From Prorocentrum cordatum (Eukaryota; Sar; Dinophyceae; Prorocentrales; Prorocentraceae): a stretch of 64,000 nucleotides of DNA. Shown here piece by piece: positions 1-9,299 of this stretch. A program made the position numbers and the translations under genes. Position 1 is the stretch's first letter. The number at the start of each line of letters is the position of its first letter. Location: assembly GCA_963575745.1 (NCBI GenBank), contig CAUYUJ010016285.1:204551-268550 (forward strand), written 5' to 3'. Under the pieces are notes generated by a model, which saw only the letters and a program-made list of their open reading frames with translations, searched no databases and was not told where the DNA came from.

Positions 1-27
1 ACCCGGAGGCGATCCCCAAGGTATCAC

Positions 28-92
28 TCCTCCTCCTCCTCCTCCTTCTCCTCCTCCTCCTCCTCCTCCTGCTCCTGCTCCTCCTCCCAGGG
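28..92. repeat. (TCC)n microsatellite
   Basis: Imperfect TCC/GGA trinucleotide run with a few TTC and TGC interruptions, directly upstream of the first coding region. It is the first of many GGA-class arrays in the window. It probably lies outside the coding sequence, because the Cys-rich part of the downstream frame begins much later. Confidence 0.9.
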
Positions 93-99
93 GATCGGC

Positions 100-1630
100 A
101 TGAAGAAGCGCGCGGCCGAGATGCCGAAGGTCGGAATGCTCGAGGGGCCGAGCGTCGCGAGCGTGATCCCCACAGTGTCGCGAGCGGAGAGCGGCACGGC
201 GGAGCAGGTGAGCGAGAGGGCGAATTCGAGAGTGCAGGCGTCGGACGTCGCGGGCGTGCCTCCCGATGGGTTGCGAGAGGAGGGCGGCATGACGGAGCGG
301 GTGGCAGAACGATCGATGATCAGACACAAGGAGGACTCGAACGTCGCGCACATGACCCTCCACTCATCGCGAGACGAGAGCGGCGTGGCGGAGCGGGTGG
401 CCGAGATGGCGGCAGTCAACATGCAGGCAACGCCCAGCCCGACACCTGGTGCAATTCCCATTCCGACGGTCAGCCCAACGCCCAAACCGACTGCCCAGCT
501 CGGCGCAGTGGCCGTGGCATTCGGCCCAGCCAGTGGCGCACGGCTCGCGCGACGCCGGCTTCGCCAGTGGCTCGGCTTCTCCGTCTCGCTGCTGGCGTTT
601 CCGAGGCTGGGAGCCGGGCAGAAGCCGGACATTCCGCAGACGCCGGCTGCGCTTCCAACTGGCAGCCGCCATATGACGTTGATGACGAACTCAACCGTCG
701 AACATGTCAATGGCCGCCGGATGGCAGTTGCGTGTGGTACTGGGTATCGCGACACGTGCGACGGCGCGGAAAATGCATGGGAATGCGGCGAAGATTGTGA
801 GAGTGGCGCACCTTACACAACCCACCAATGCATTTGCTGCTGCCAGCTGGTTGTGCCGACGCCACAACCGACGCCCAGCCCGACGGACGCAGGATTCTCT
901 TACGTCCAGTGGAAATCCGCGGGGCAGTGTTGCAGAAATGATCACATTCAATTAAGTGGAAACTCCTACGCAACGACTCCTGCAGAGTGTGCACCGCTGT
1001 GCGATGAAGATCCTGCATGCCTGTATTTCGACCATTCAACAGAGTGGAGCAACTGCAATACGTGCGCAGACTGCGATGATGACTACAGTCATGAATCGAA
1101 TTACGCCTTGTATACGTCTTGGGCAAAGGCGCCAACTCCGGCACCACCACAGAAGCTGATGCTGTATCTGGCGGGGTCCTACTGCGAGATTCGAACTGTG
1201 CTGTACGAGGGCGAATACTCCAGCGGCCCGATGCTGGACGAGTGCCACGACGCAGCCCTGGCCGAGAGTAGCTGTGGGGACCTAGTCCTTTCCAACGCTC
1301 CCCACGGTGACCGGGCGGTGAACGGGAATCATCGACTGCTGTGCTTTTGCGCCGATTCGACGACCTGCAGCCCGCTATTCTCCACCGTGGGCCTCAACAT
1401 CTACCAATCTGATGTTGCAACGCCAACGCCGCCGACAGCAACAGAGGCGGCACTGCTGGTCTACGCTGCAGGGGCTTTCTGCTCCACCAGTTACCACTCT
1501 CTTGGCAATGTCGACACGGTGGAGCAGTGCGTGGGCACAGCGCTGGCAGACAGCCGGTGCGGAGATCTCATCCATACGGACGCTCCCCACGGGTACTATG
1601 GCAGTCAGCCAGAATGCTATCCAAGAGGCT
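100..1630 (+). CDS. Cys-rich extracellular-type protein, 5' exon(s): PAN-like domain plus repeated Cys modules
   Basis: The frame is open from ATG at 100 to a stop at 1734. Residues about 25-108 hold three degenerate ~30-residue repeats of the form ERVAER. The convincing part begins near residue 213: a Cys-dense segment with CGTGYRDTCDG and CICCCQL, a Pro/Thr linker (PTPQPTPSPT), then a PAN/apple-like domain at about 271-345 (QCCRND, CAPLCDEDPACLYFD, CNTCADC). Two related modules follow at about 352-440 and 449-512. Each starts with LxYxAG.(Y/F)C, contains SxCGDL and ends in APHG. Pro/Thr linkers and PAN modules are common in dinoflagellate surface proteins; a cell-surface role is inferred. 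The second module breaks off after APHG, so an intron probably starts near 1620-1640, and the last ~35 codons before the stop are doubtful. The true start is uncertain because the N-terminal repeats could be non-coding satellite. Confidence 0.55.
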
Positions 1631-1734
1631 TGCGCCATTCCGCCGATCCCCATACCGATAGCAGTGAATTCTTCCAGAGTCGTGCTGCCGTGCCTGGCCA
1701 GTGGATGAGGAGCATCGGGGAGGATGCAGTATGA

Positions 1735-2240
1735 GGGTCTCCTGTGATGCCTCTCAGGGGCCTTTTGGAGGGCTCTCTGGGGGTATCTGAGTGTCTCTGG
1801 GGGCCCCTCGGGGGCCTCTTGAGGGCCGCTTGGGTGCCTCTTGGAAGCCTCTTGGGGGCCTCTTGAGAGCGCCTCGAGGGTTTGGGGGGAGCTCTTGGGG
1901 CCCTCGCGGCGGGAACGACTCGAGGTGTGAGTTCGTAGGGCACTTTCTGGGGCGCCTCTTGGGGCTCTCTTGGGTCGTCTTGTGTCGTCTTAGCGGCCCC
2001 TGGGGCCGTCTTGGTGCGCTCGTGGGGCTTGTTTGGGCTGTCTTAGGGCCCTTGGGGGCCTCAAGGACCGTCTTGGGACCACTTGTCTTGAAGCCATCTC
2101 GGACCGTCGCGGGGTAATCCTGGGGTGTCTCGACGCTCTCTTGGACTGTCTCGGCGCTCTTTTTGGGCTCTCTTGGGCGGTCCTGGGGTTCTTTGGAGGT
2201 TCCAGAGATCCCCTGGGATGCGTTGACGAGCTCGTACTCA
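1735..2240. repeat. GGGCC(G/T)CTTGGGG minisatellite, first array
   Basis: Degenerate tandem units of about 11-22 bp built from CTCTTGGGGGCC and GTCTTGGGCCGT. The same family recurs at about 3410-3520, 10985-11740, 16600-21190, 42590-43150 and 45110-45330. It stays open in several frames and gives Trp/Leu/Gly-rich translations that are not proteins. Here it lies inside the presumed intron of the PAN-module gene. Confidence 0.85.
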
Positions 2241-2339
2241 CCCCCCGAATGCGATTGTGTTGGCCTCCGGCCAGTGCCGCCGATCCGGGGGGCTTCCCGC
2301 TGGTGTTGGCATCAGTCCTGTGCGTCCTTCTCCTTCCCC

Positions 2340-2510
2340 CCTACGTTCCAGAACCGGAGCGGTCCGGGACCGCGAGAGGGTCCGGAACCGGGGAGAGGTC
2401 CGGAACCGCGAGGGGGTCCAGAACCGGTCCGTGACTGGGGGGGTCAGGGACCGCGGTGGGCGTCCGGAACCGAATGCTCTCCAGGACGGGGGAATTCCGG
2501 GTGTGGAGTG
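2340..2510. repeat. ~17-bp tandem repeat (GGTCCGGAACCGCGAG-type)
   Basis: About nine degenerate copies of GGTCCGGAACCGCGAGG. Repeat-rich, probably intronic DNA between the two coding segments of the PAN-module gene. Confidence 0.8.
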
Positions 2511-2690
2511 GTTCGGGACCGCGGAGCGGAAAGCGGAGCACATCGCCCCCCCCCCCCACAGAGCGGAGCTGCGACGGAGCGGAAAGCGGAGCACATCGCC
2601 CCCCCGCCCCCCCACACACAGAGCGTAGCTGCGCTGGAGCGGAAAGCAGAGCCCCCCCCCACTCCCCCCACCACAGAGCCGAGCTCGAGC
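2511..2690. repeat. ~55-60-bp tandem repeat with C-runs
   Basis: Three copies of a unit containing GGAGCGGAAAGCGGAGCAC, then a run of C residues and CACAGAGC. It is adjacent to the 17-bp array and presumably intronic. Confidence 0.8.
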
Positions 2691-2814
2691 GAAGCTCAAG
2701 CCCACGCTCTTTCAAACTCACACGCCGGATCGGCGGATTTTGGACCCCTGGGGAGGAGGAAAGGGGGAGGAGGGCAGCCAAATGCTTCACACGCCTTTTC
2801 AACCCCCGGCAAGT

Positions 2815-3390
2815 GGTGTCGGCGGATTGCAGTTCTTCGGCGTTGTGCACTGTCGAAGCCTCCAGCGCACTATACAACATCTACCAGTACACGGTGGTGC
2901 CGACGCCAGCGCCCGCATCCGCGCCAACGCCAGCGCCGATCCCCACGGCCATGCCATCACCAACGCTGGTACCGACGCCGGCAACAGTGCCTGCGCCTAC
3001 TCCGTCACTAACGTCAACGGCCGCGCCTGCACCGACGCCGACACCAATGCTAGCGCCCACTTCTTCACCAAAGCCCACGTCTGGGCTAAAACCCAGTGAG
3101 TCATCACCAGCACCAACACCAACCCTGGCTCCCAGTGGGTCAGTTTTGGTCTTTGCCGAGTACACAGCGTACGAAACTTTTCCGTCGGCGGTGTCTTCGT
3201 CTGACCTCGATGCTTCCGCTGCATACAGGGCTGCGAAAGCCACTGGTTTGTCTGTTGCTTTGGCGGTGCCTGTTTCTGATGTCCAGCTGCCTGCGGCAAG
3301 TCCCCCCATGGTGCCAGCCCATTTCTTCTTTCGGTGTCGACCTTTCGAGGAGCGCACCGGAAGCCGTATTCACAAACGTGTGACAACTTG
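2815..3390 (+). CDS. PAN-module gene, probable 3' exon
   Basis: This segment resumes the module pattern. CSSSALCTVEASSALYNIYQ corresponds to the module-1 ending TTCSPLFSTVGLNIYQ upstream. A long Pro/Thr/Ala linker of PTPAP and TPTP repeats follows (about 2890-3135), then SVLVFAEYTAYETF, which aligns loosely with the LLVYAAGAFCSTSY start of module 2. After about 3240 the best module match moves between frames; for example a K-S-P-H-G reading, like the APHG module end, lies in another frame near 3300. The last module is therefore either decayed or frameshifted. The open frame continues to 3532, but 3410 onward is satellite. Exon limits are estimates made by comparing modules. I saw no clear canonical GT-AG pair; non-canonical donors are known in dinoflagellates. 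Confidence 0.45.
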
Positions 3391-3409
3391 TGCCCTGTGG
3401 CTTGGGAGA

Positions 3410-3520
3410 GCTGTTAAGTGTGACGCTCCTCCGATTTGGGGGCCTCTGGGCGGAGTTTTGGTCTCCTTTGGGACGTCTTGGAGGTCTCTCGGAGCAGTCT
3501 TGGGGGGCCCCTCGAATGAC
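3410..3520. repeat. GGGCCTCTTGG minisatellite fragment
   Basis: Short piece of the same minisatellite family as 1735-2240 (GGGGGCCTCTGGG, GGACGTCTTGGAGG). Confidence 0.7.
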
Positions 3521-3797
3521 ATGAGCTTGTGATTCACCAGTGATCCCCCCTTCCCACGGCTGATGAATAGACCCAGTGGTTTCGAAGCTATTTGTTTTAT
3601 AATCGCGCGCGCCGGGTGTTCTCGCGGGCGTCGACGAGGGGAGCGTGCATCCCCCTCCACACCAGCATCAAAGCGATTGCCTGTTGCACAGGAGTTGTCA
3701 TCGGGATCGTATAACCCCAGGAAGCATTTAAGAACCCCCCCCCCCCTTCCGGCAAATCGATAACCCTTCCGCACCCTGGAAGCGTTACCTGGCACAA

Positions 3798-3960
3798 GGA
3801 GCCCTCCTCCTCCTCCTCCTCCTCCTCATCCTCCTCCTCCTCCTCCTCCTCCTCTCCTCCACCCACGAACTTCCTCCTGCCCCCTCCTCCTCCTCCTCCT
3901 CCTCCTCCTCCTCCTCCTCCTCCTCCTCCTCCTCCTCCCCCTCCTCCTCCCGTGCCCCCC
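3798..3960. repeat. (TCC)n microsatellite
   Basis: Two blocks of TCC repeats separated by about 35 bp. The stretch 3521-3797 before it shows no gene. It contains GTATAACCCCAGGAAGCATT at about 3708-3727, whose reverse complement recurs near 5850-5875. Confidence 0.9.
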
Positions 3961-4057
3961 TCCTTCCCTCGGGGCCCAAGGCCTGTCAGGGCCCAAGTCA
4001 CCTGGGGTTTCCCCTCTGGGCCTTCTCCTGAGCAGGAGGAGGAGACGAGATGAGGAA

Positions 4058-4545
4058 GAATCCTAGATAAATCCTTAGGAATCCCTAGGACACCCGCAGG
4101 AATAGAACTGGATTGTTTTTTTCGCGTGGCCGGGTGCTAAGATAACGCCACGGTGCGGGGGGGGCGGGATACCCTCTCGTGGACCTCCCCCTAGGACGGC
4201 CGATGAAAATCAATTTCTAGAAGGGTTTTGAATGAGAAATCTCTTCCAAGAGGCCAGCAGATCAGAAGAGAGAAAAGGAGGAGGAGGAGGAGGAGGAGGA
4301 GGAGAAGGAGGAGGAGGAGGAGGAGGAGGAGGAGGAGAGGAGGAGGAGGAGGAGGAGGAGGAGGAGGAGGAGGAGGAGGAGGAGGAGGAGGAGGAGGAGG
4401 AGGAGGAGGAGGGGAGGAGGAGGAGGAGAGGAGGAGGAGGAGGAGAGGAGGAGGAGGAGGAGGAGGAGGAGAGGAGGAGGAGGAGGGAGGAGGAGGAGGA
4501 GGAGAGAGGAGAAGGAGGAACAAGACAAGGAACATGAACAGGAAA
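4058..4545. repeat. Dispersed repeat with internal GGA array, copy 1
   Basis: This segment from GAATCCTAGATAAATCC to AAGACAAGGAACA is repeated almost exactly at 5015-5385. It consists of about 215 bp of unique sequence (CCGGGTGCTAAGATAACGCC, then TCAATTTCTAGAAGGG), a GGA array, and a short tail after the array. The GGA block is about 240 bp here and about 130 bp in copy 2, so the array changed length after duplication. Confidence 0.9.
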
Positions 4546-4819
4546 AGGAGGAGAAGCAGGAGCAGGGAAAGCTTCTCAGTTGTCTCAGTTTTCTCAGCTT
4601 TCCCAGGTTTCTCAGCTTCCCCAGGTTTCTCAGCTTTCCCAGGTTTCTCAGCCTTTCCAGTTGATTCAGAACGGATCGTCGGCAGATTGTCCTGTGTCTT
4701 GCCCAGGTCAGATTGGATTCTTGATGAGATGGAAGCGTCGCTCACAAGTCTGAAGCACTGGAAGGAGAGGAGGAGATGGAGGAGGAGGAGGAGGAGGAGG
4801 AGGAGGAAGAGAAGGAGGA

Positions 4820-5014
4820 GAACGAATGTTTAGGAATCTCTAGGAATCCTCAGGAATCCTGAGGACCCTGTAGGAATCCTTAGGAATCCTAACATTCATG
4901 AGGAATCCCCTGGAATTTGTGACGAGCCCTTAGGAATTTAAAGGAGTCTTCTGGAATTCTGAGGAATCCACAGAAAGCTTTAGGAAGGCGCAGGAATCGT
5001 AAGGGAATCCTTAA
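4820..5014. repeat. GGAATCCT-type degenerate tandem repeat
   Basis: AT-richer tandem units of 10-16 bp based on TAGGAATCCT, unlike the GC-rich surroundings. It fills the space between the two copies of the dispersed repeat. The preceding stretch 4546-4819 has a short TTTCTCAGCTTTCCCAGG repeat and a small GGA run. Confidence 0.85.
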
Positions 5015-5385
5015 GAATCCTAGATAAATCCTTAGGAATCCCTAGGACACCCGCAGGAATAGAACTGGAGTGTTTTTTCGCGTGGCCGGGTGCTAAGATA
5101 ACGCCACGGTGCGGTGGGGGGCGGGATACCCTCTCGTGGACCTTCCCCTAGGACGGCCGATGAAAATCAATTTCTAGAAGGGTTTTGAATGAGAAATCTC
5201 TTCCAAGAGGCCAGCATATCAGAAGAGAGAACAGGAGGAGGAGGAGGAGAAGGAGGAGGAGGAGGAGGAGGAGGAGAAGGAGGAGGAGGAGGAGGAGAGG
5301 AGGAGGAGGAGGAGGAGGAGAGGAGGAGGAGGAGGAGGAGGAGGAGAGGAGAAGGAGGAGCAAGACAAGGAACAGGAATTCATAA
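5015..5385. repeat. Dispersed repeat with internal GGA array, copy 2
   Basis: Direct copy of 4058-4545 with only scattered substitutions outside the GGA array, including the same flanks on both sides of the array. Copy spacing is about 957 bp. Confidence 0.9.
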
Positions 5386-5394
5386 GCAGTAAAG

Positions 5395-5625
5395 GAAAAC
5401 CTTTAGGACTCTTAAGGAATTCTTGCGAATCTTTTGGAATTCTCCAGATTCCTGAGGAATCCTTTGGATTCCTAGGAAATATTCAGGAATCCCTGGACAT
5501 CCTTTGAATCTTTTATGAATCCTGACGAATCTTTGTGAATCCGTAGGAATCCTTGAGAATCCTGCGGAACTTGTATGAAACCTGACGGATCCTTTCAAAT
5601 CGTTAGGCGTCATCAAATATGCTTG
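5395..5625. repeat. GGAATCCT-type degenerate tandem repeat, second block
   Basis: Continuation of the 4820-5014 repeat after copy 2 (GGAATCCTTTGGATTCCTAG and variants). The order unit-array-unit-array suggests a segmental tandem duplication of about 1 kb. Confidence 0.8.
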
Positions 5626-6175
5626 CGAATCTTAGTATTATTATCATTGCATGAATTGTCCAAGCAGCAAGCGACATTCTGAGTCTTTCATGAGAGCCAC
5701 GCAGATTTGAATTTCGAATTTCGATTGTGGCCCAGGGGCCAGGCCTCCGCGAATTTTGTTTTGTGTCCGGGTGCTAAACCTATCGTTCGGTTATTTCGGC
5801 CCCTCGGAACATCGAATAAAAATGCGGTGCTAAGATATCGCCGGGGGGTTTCTTAAATGCTTCCTGGGGTTACATTCGAGGAGCAGCTTGCCCATTCATG
5901 CATAAGCTCGTTTCTGGTGCCGGAAATTCACAGGACGGGCTGGTCCGTGTATGCTCACCTCGTTTCCTCGTCGATCATGCGCCTCGCCTGCCTCGCGTGC
6001 CAGTTCTTCCTGGCGGCCGGCGGTTTCTTCTTGTGCGAAGTGGCGGAAGCATGATGAGGTTGTTCTGGTGGACCGACGCTGCGCTCACCGAAGGGGGTGC
6101 GCGCGGGTTGCCGCTGGCACGATGGATTGCGCCACGAAGTCTTTTGGAAGTAGTGCGTCCGATGCTGTCTGTTGG
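5626..6175. other. No recognisable gene
   Basis: Contains two further GTGCTAA motifs (near 5779 and 5830) like those in the 4058/5015 repeats, and TTCTTAAATGCTTCCTGGGG near 5850, the inverted match to 3708-3745. The short open frames have no recognisable domain. Confidence 0.5.
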
Positions 6176-7290
6176 TAGCTTCATCCACGAGCTCCCTGAC
6201 AGGAGCCGCAAGCTCCCTGATACGAGCGGCGCCCCTGAAGCTCCCTGATAGGAGCTGCGCCCGTGAAGGTGCCTGATGGGAGCGGCGCCCCTGAAGCTCC
6301 CTGATAGGAGCGGTGCCCTTGATGCTCTCTGATCGGAACGGCGCCCCTGAAGGTGCCTGATAGGAGTGGCGCCCACGAAGTTCCCTGATAGGAGCGGCGC
6401 CCCCAATCTGCCTGATACGAGGGGCGCCTTTGAAACTGCCTGCTAGGAGCGGCGCCCACGTGTTCCCTGATAGGAGCTGCGCCCCTGAAGCCCCAGGGGA
6501 GGAGCGGCGGCCACGAGCTCCCTGATATGAGCGGCGCCCCTGAAGCTCTCTGATAGGAGCTGCGCCCCTGAAGCTCCCCGATAGGAACTGCGTTCAGAAG
6601 CTTCCTGACAGGAGCGGCGCCCACGGGCTTCTTGATATGAGCGGCGTCCCTGAATGTCCCTGATGGGGACGGCGGTTTGGACGATCCCTTTTGGGATCAG
6701 CGCCCCTGAAGCTCCCTGGTAGGAGCGGCGCCCCTGGAGCTCCCTGACAGGAACAGCGTCCAAAAGCTTCCTGATAGGAACAGTGGCCACATGTTCCCTG
6801 ACAGGAGCGGCGCCCCTGAAACTCCCTGATAGTAGCTTCGCCCAGAAGATCCCTGATAGGAGCGGCGCCCACGTGTTCCCTGATAGGAGCGGCGGGGCAA
6901 GCTGATCCCCGATAGGAGCGGCGCTCCCGAAACTGCCTGACATGAGCTGCGCCCGCGAGCTCCCTGATAGGAACGGCGCCCACGTGCTCCCTAATAGGCG
7001 CGGCGCCTCCACAAGCTCCCCGACAGGAGCGGCGCTCCGGAAGCTTCTTGATGGGTTCGGCTCCCTCGTAGCTCCTGTTGTAGGAGCTGCGCCTGTGGAG
7101 CCCCGTGGTAGGAGCGGCACCTCCACGAGCTCACTGATTGGAGCGTCGCCCCTGGAACCCCTTGACAGGAGCGGCGCCCACAAGCTCCCTGATAAGACCG
7201 GCGCCCCAGAGGCTCCCTGGTAGGAGCGGTGCCTGCAAGCTCTCCGATGGGAGCGGCGCCTCTGAACCTCCCTGGCACGAGCAGTTCCTG
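6176..7290. repeat. ~30-bp tandem minisatellite
   Basis: About 37 degenerate copies of a unit close to AGCTCCCTGATAGGAGCGGC followed by GCCCCTGA. Each unit contains a small dyad (CTCCCTGATAGGAG). Array translations such as GAAPIRELQGRRSYQGAS on the minus strand are repeat artefacts. Positions 7291-7469 beyond the array show nothing recognisable. Confidence 0.95.
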
Positions 7291-7469
7291 TGCTCAATGG
7301 GGTCCTTGGCCTTGCTGCTAAACCCCTGGCCCGTACCCTTGCTGGCCAGTGCCTTGCCGGTGCCGCTGGGCGGCTTTCCCTCTAGAGGTGTCAGGCTGGT
7401 GCTGTTGGGCGCTGCTTGCGCCGCTGCGCGCGTCCGCGGAGGGGCGGAACGCGTCGCTTTCTGCAGGCG

Positions 7470-8165
7470 GACAGGCGCTTGAAACAAAAATATCCAAGCG
7501 AAGGACCCAACCTTATGCAACTGTGAGTGCCGTCGTTGTGAGTATCGCCTTCGGTGGAGTTCCCTATGGGCCGCGAAACGTGTCAAGGGTGTGCCGAAAC
7601 GGGCGTGACGCCCACATGTGGAGGGTGTCTCACTATGGGGCCACGAAGCGTGTGAGGGGTGTGCCGAAACGGGCGTGACGCTCACATGTAGACGGTGCCT
7701 CTGGGGCATTCGGTGGAACTCGGCAATTTGGGCCTGGCTTGCATTTCGGTTGGAGCTTCCTGTGGGGCCACGAAGCGAGTGAGGGGTGTGTCGACGTGAG
7801 GCACCGACGCCATGCGAACCCTTGCATTTGAGCCGTCGCTGGAGCTCCCTGTGGGGCCCCGAAGCTTTTGAGGGGGTGCCGAAACGAGGCACCGACGCCA
7901 TGCGAACTCTGGCATTTGGGCCTTGGCTGGGACTCCCGATGGGGCCACGAAGCGCGTGAGGGGTGTGCCGAAGTGAGGCACCGGCGCTATGCGAACCCCG
8001 GCATTTTGGCCTTAGCTGGAGATTCCTATGGGGCCACGAAACATGTGAGGGGTGTGCCGAACATGCGCGGGGCAAAGGCAATGGTGGGAGAAGGGGAGGA
8101 GGAAGAAGGAGGAAGGAGACGCGGGCCGGTGTCTCTTCAAAACGTTGACCCAGCACGGCAGGATG
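7470..8165 (-). repeat. Composite satellite element, copy A
   Basis: Minus-strand copy of an element also found at 9300-10975 and 39860-41400. Read on the minus strand it has a left end CGTTTTGAAGAGACA followed by a C/T-rich block, then a core of ~75-90-bp units (GTTTCGTGGCCCCATAGG, GAGCTCCACCGAA), and a right end with ACTCACA-type short repeats, TTGCAT and TTGGGTCCTTCGC. The shared ends mark a discrete repeat family. No coding capacity is evident. Confidence 0.8.
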
Positions 8166-8694
8166 GTTGGACAACAAGAACGTAACCCAACAATATGCTT
8201 ACGTATTTTTCGCACCGCAGGGCGCCAGGCGCATTGCTGAGTACCTTGAGGCGCTGTTGGGCGCCGTGCCCGCCATGGCGGATCGGTCCAGCGCCGGCAG
8301 GCGCGCGCAGCCAGGGTGCTCCAGAATACTCCGTTGTGGGCGTGCGCTTTGGGGTCGCACTGGTTTGAGAGCGCGGGCTGCGCGCTCGAAGAAACTAGTG
8401 CGCAGAGCCAGGTCAGGAGGTCAAAGTGCACAATGTGGTTGTGCAGCATACGTTCGCGCGCGCGCGCGCGCGCCCGTGAGCGCTGCTTGCCGGCTCACGC
8501 GTAGCTGGAAATCCCAGCCAGGAATCGGCTTGCGAGCCGCCTTGCGGTGCCTCCCTGGACAAGAGCGGCGCCGAGCAGCCCGAATAGCGGTTGCCCCAGA
8601 AGGCAGCAGGTGGGCGGCCGAAGGGCGCCAGCCACTCTTGTGTGGGCCTGGTTGCCAGAACGACTTCTACCTCTCAGGCTGACTGCTGCTGTGC
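8166..8694. other. No recognisable gene; short (CG)n run
   Basis: An alternating CG run lies at about 8455-8473. The open frames have no recognisable motif and GC-rich composition alone can explain them. Confidence 0.5.
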
Positions 8695-8905
8695 CCACTG
8701 CCCAGTCTCTGTCGTTGTCATCGTCGCCGTCGCCGTCGTCGTCGTCGTCGTCGCCGTCGTCCTCGCCGTCGTCGCCGCCGCCGTCGCCGTCTCTGTCGAT
8801 CGCCCCCCGCCCCCCCAATGGGGCATCCGCAGCGCATCGTCGTCCGTCGTGGCCGTCGTCGTCATGGCCGTCGTCGTCGTTGTCGTCGTCGTCGTCGACT
8901 ACAGT
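8695..8905. repeat. GTC/GCC trinucleotide array
   Basis: Imperfect CGTCGTCGTC/CGCCGTCGCC trinucleotide repeat in two blocks separated by about 45 bp. It translates to poly-Val, Ser or Asp tracts depending on frame. Confidence 0.9.
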
Positions 8906-9117
8906 GGGTGGGCCTATGCAGAAGCCCCCCCCGCCCAGATAGGGCATCTTGTAGTGGAGGGGGGTGAGGGAGAGGGTTTGGGGAAAGAATGCGGGTAGCC
9001 GTTGCCGCCTGCGTTTGCCGCTCCTCCCCCTCTTTCTTGTTCTTCCTTTTTTCAGCAACGTCTCCCTGCCCGCCAGCTGTGACGCGCGTCTCCCTGCCGC
9101 CTTTCCTTCGTTCCTGC

Positions 9118-9138
9118 TAGTAGCCATGTTGGCTCAAC
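9118..9138 (+). other. Candidate relic spliced-leader sequence
   Basis: The core GTAGCCATGTTGGCTCAA matches the dinoflagellate SL core with one mismatch in 18; over 21 nt, 17 match. An SL in genomic DNA marks the 5' end of a reverse-transcribed, trans-spliced mRNA. I cannot recognise a protein in the 160 bp before the next repeat element, and 8906-9117 also holds no recognised gene, so this is a short or decayed relic at best. Confidence 0.5.
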
Positions 9139-9299
9139 CGCCCCGCTGTGACAGAAACGCAGCGGCCCCCCCCCGCGGGAGCGGAGCCGCTCGCGGCGCG
9201 CCTGTCGCCCCCCAGCCTGCGGCGGGGCGTCGTCGCTGGTCACCGGCGCCGCCCTCATGTGCTTCTCTTTGGCGGGCGTCCAGCCGCGATTCGCGTGAG

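Noticed and set aside
6181-7297. Possible repeat protein (GAAPIRELQGRRSYQG units)
   Set aside because: The 30-bp unit is a whole number of codons, so it stays open by construction. Units vary at all codon positions alike and no flanking non-repeat coding sequence exists.
8455-8473. Z-DNA-forming regulatory element
   Set aside because: The alternating CG run is short and there is no gene beside it to regulate.
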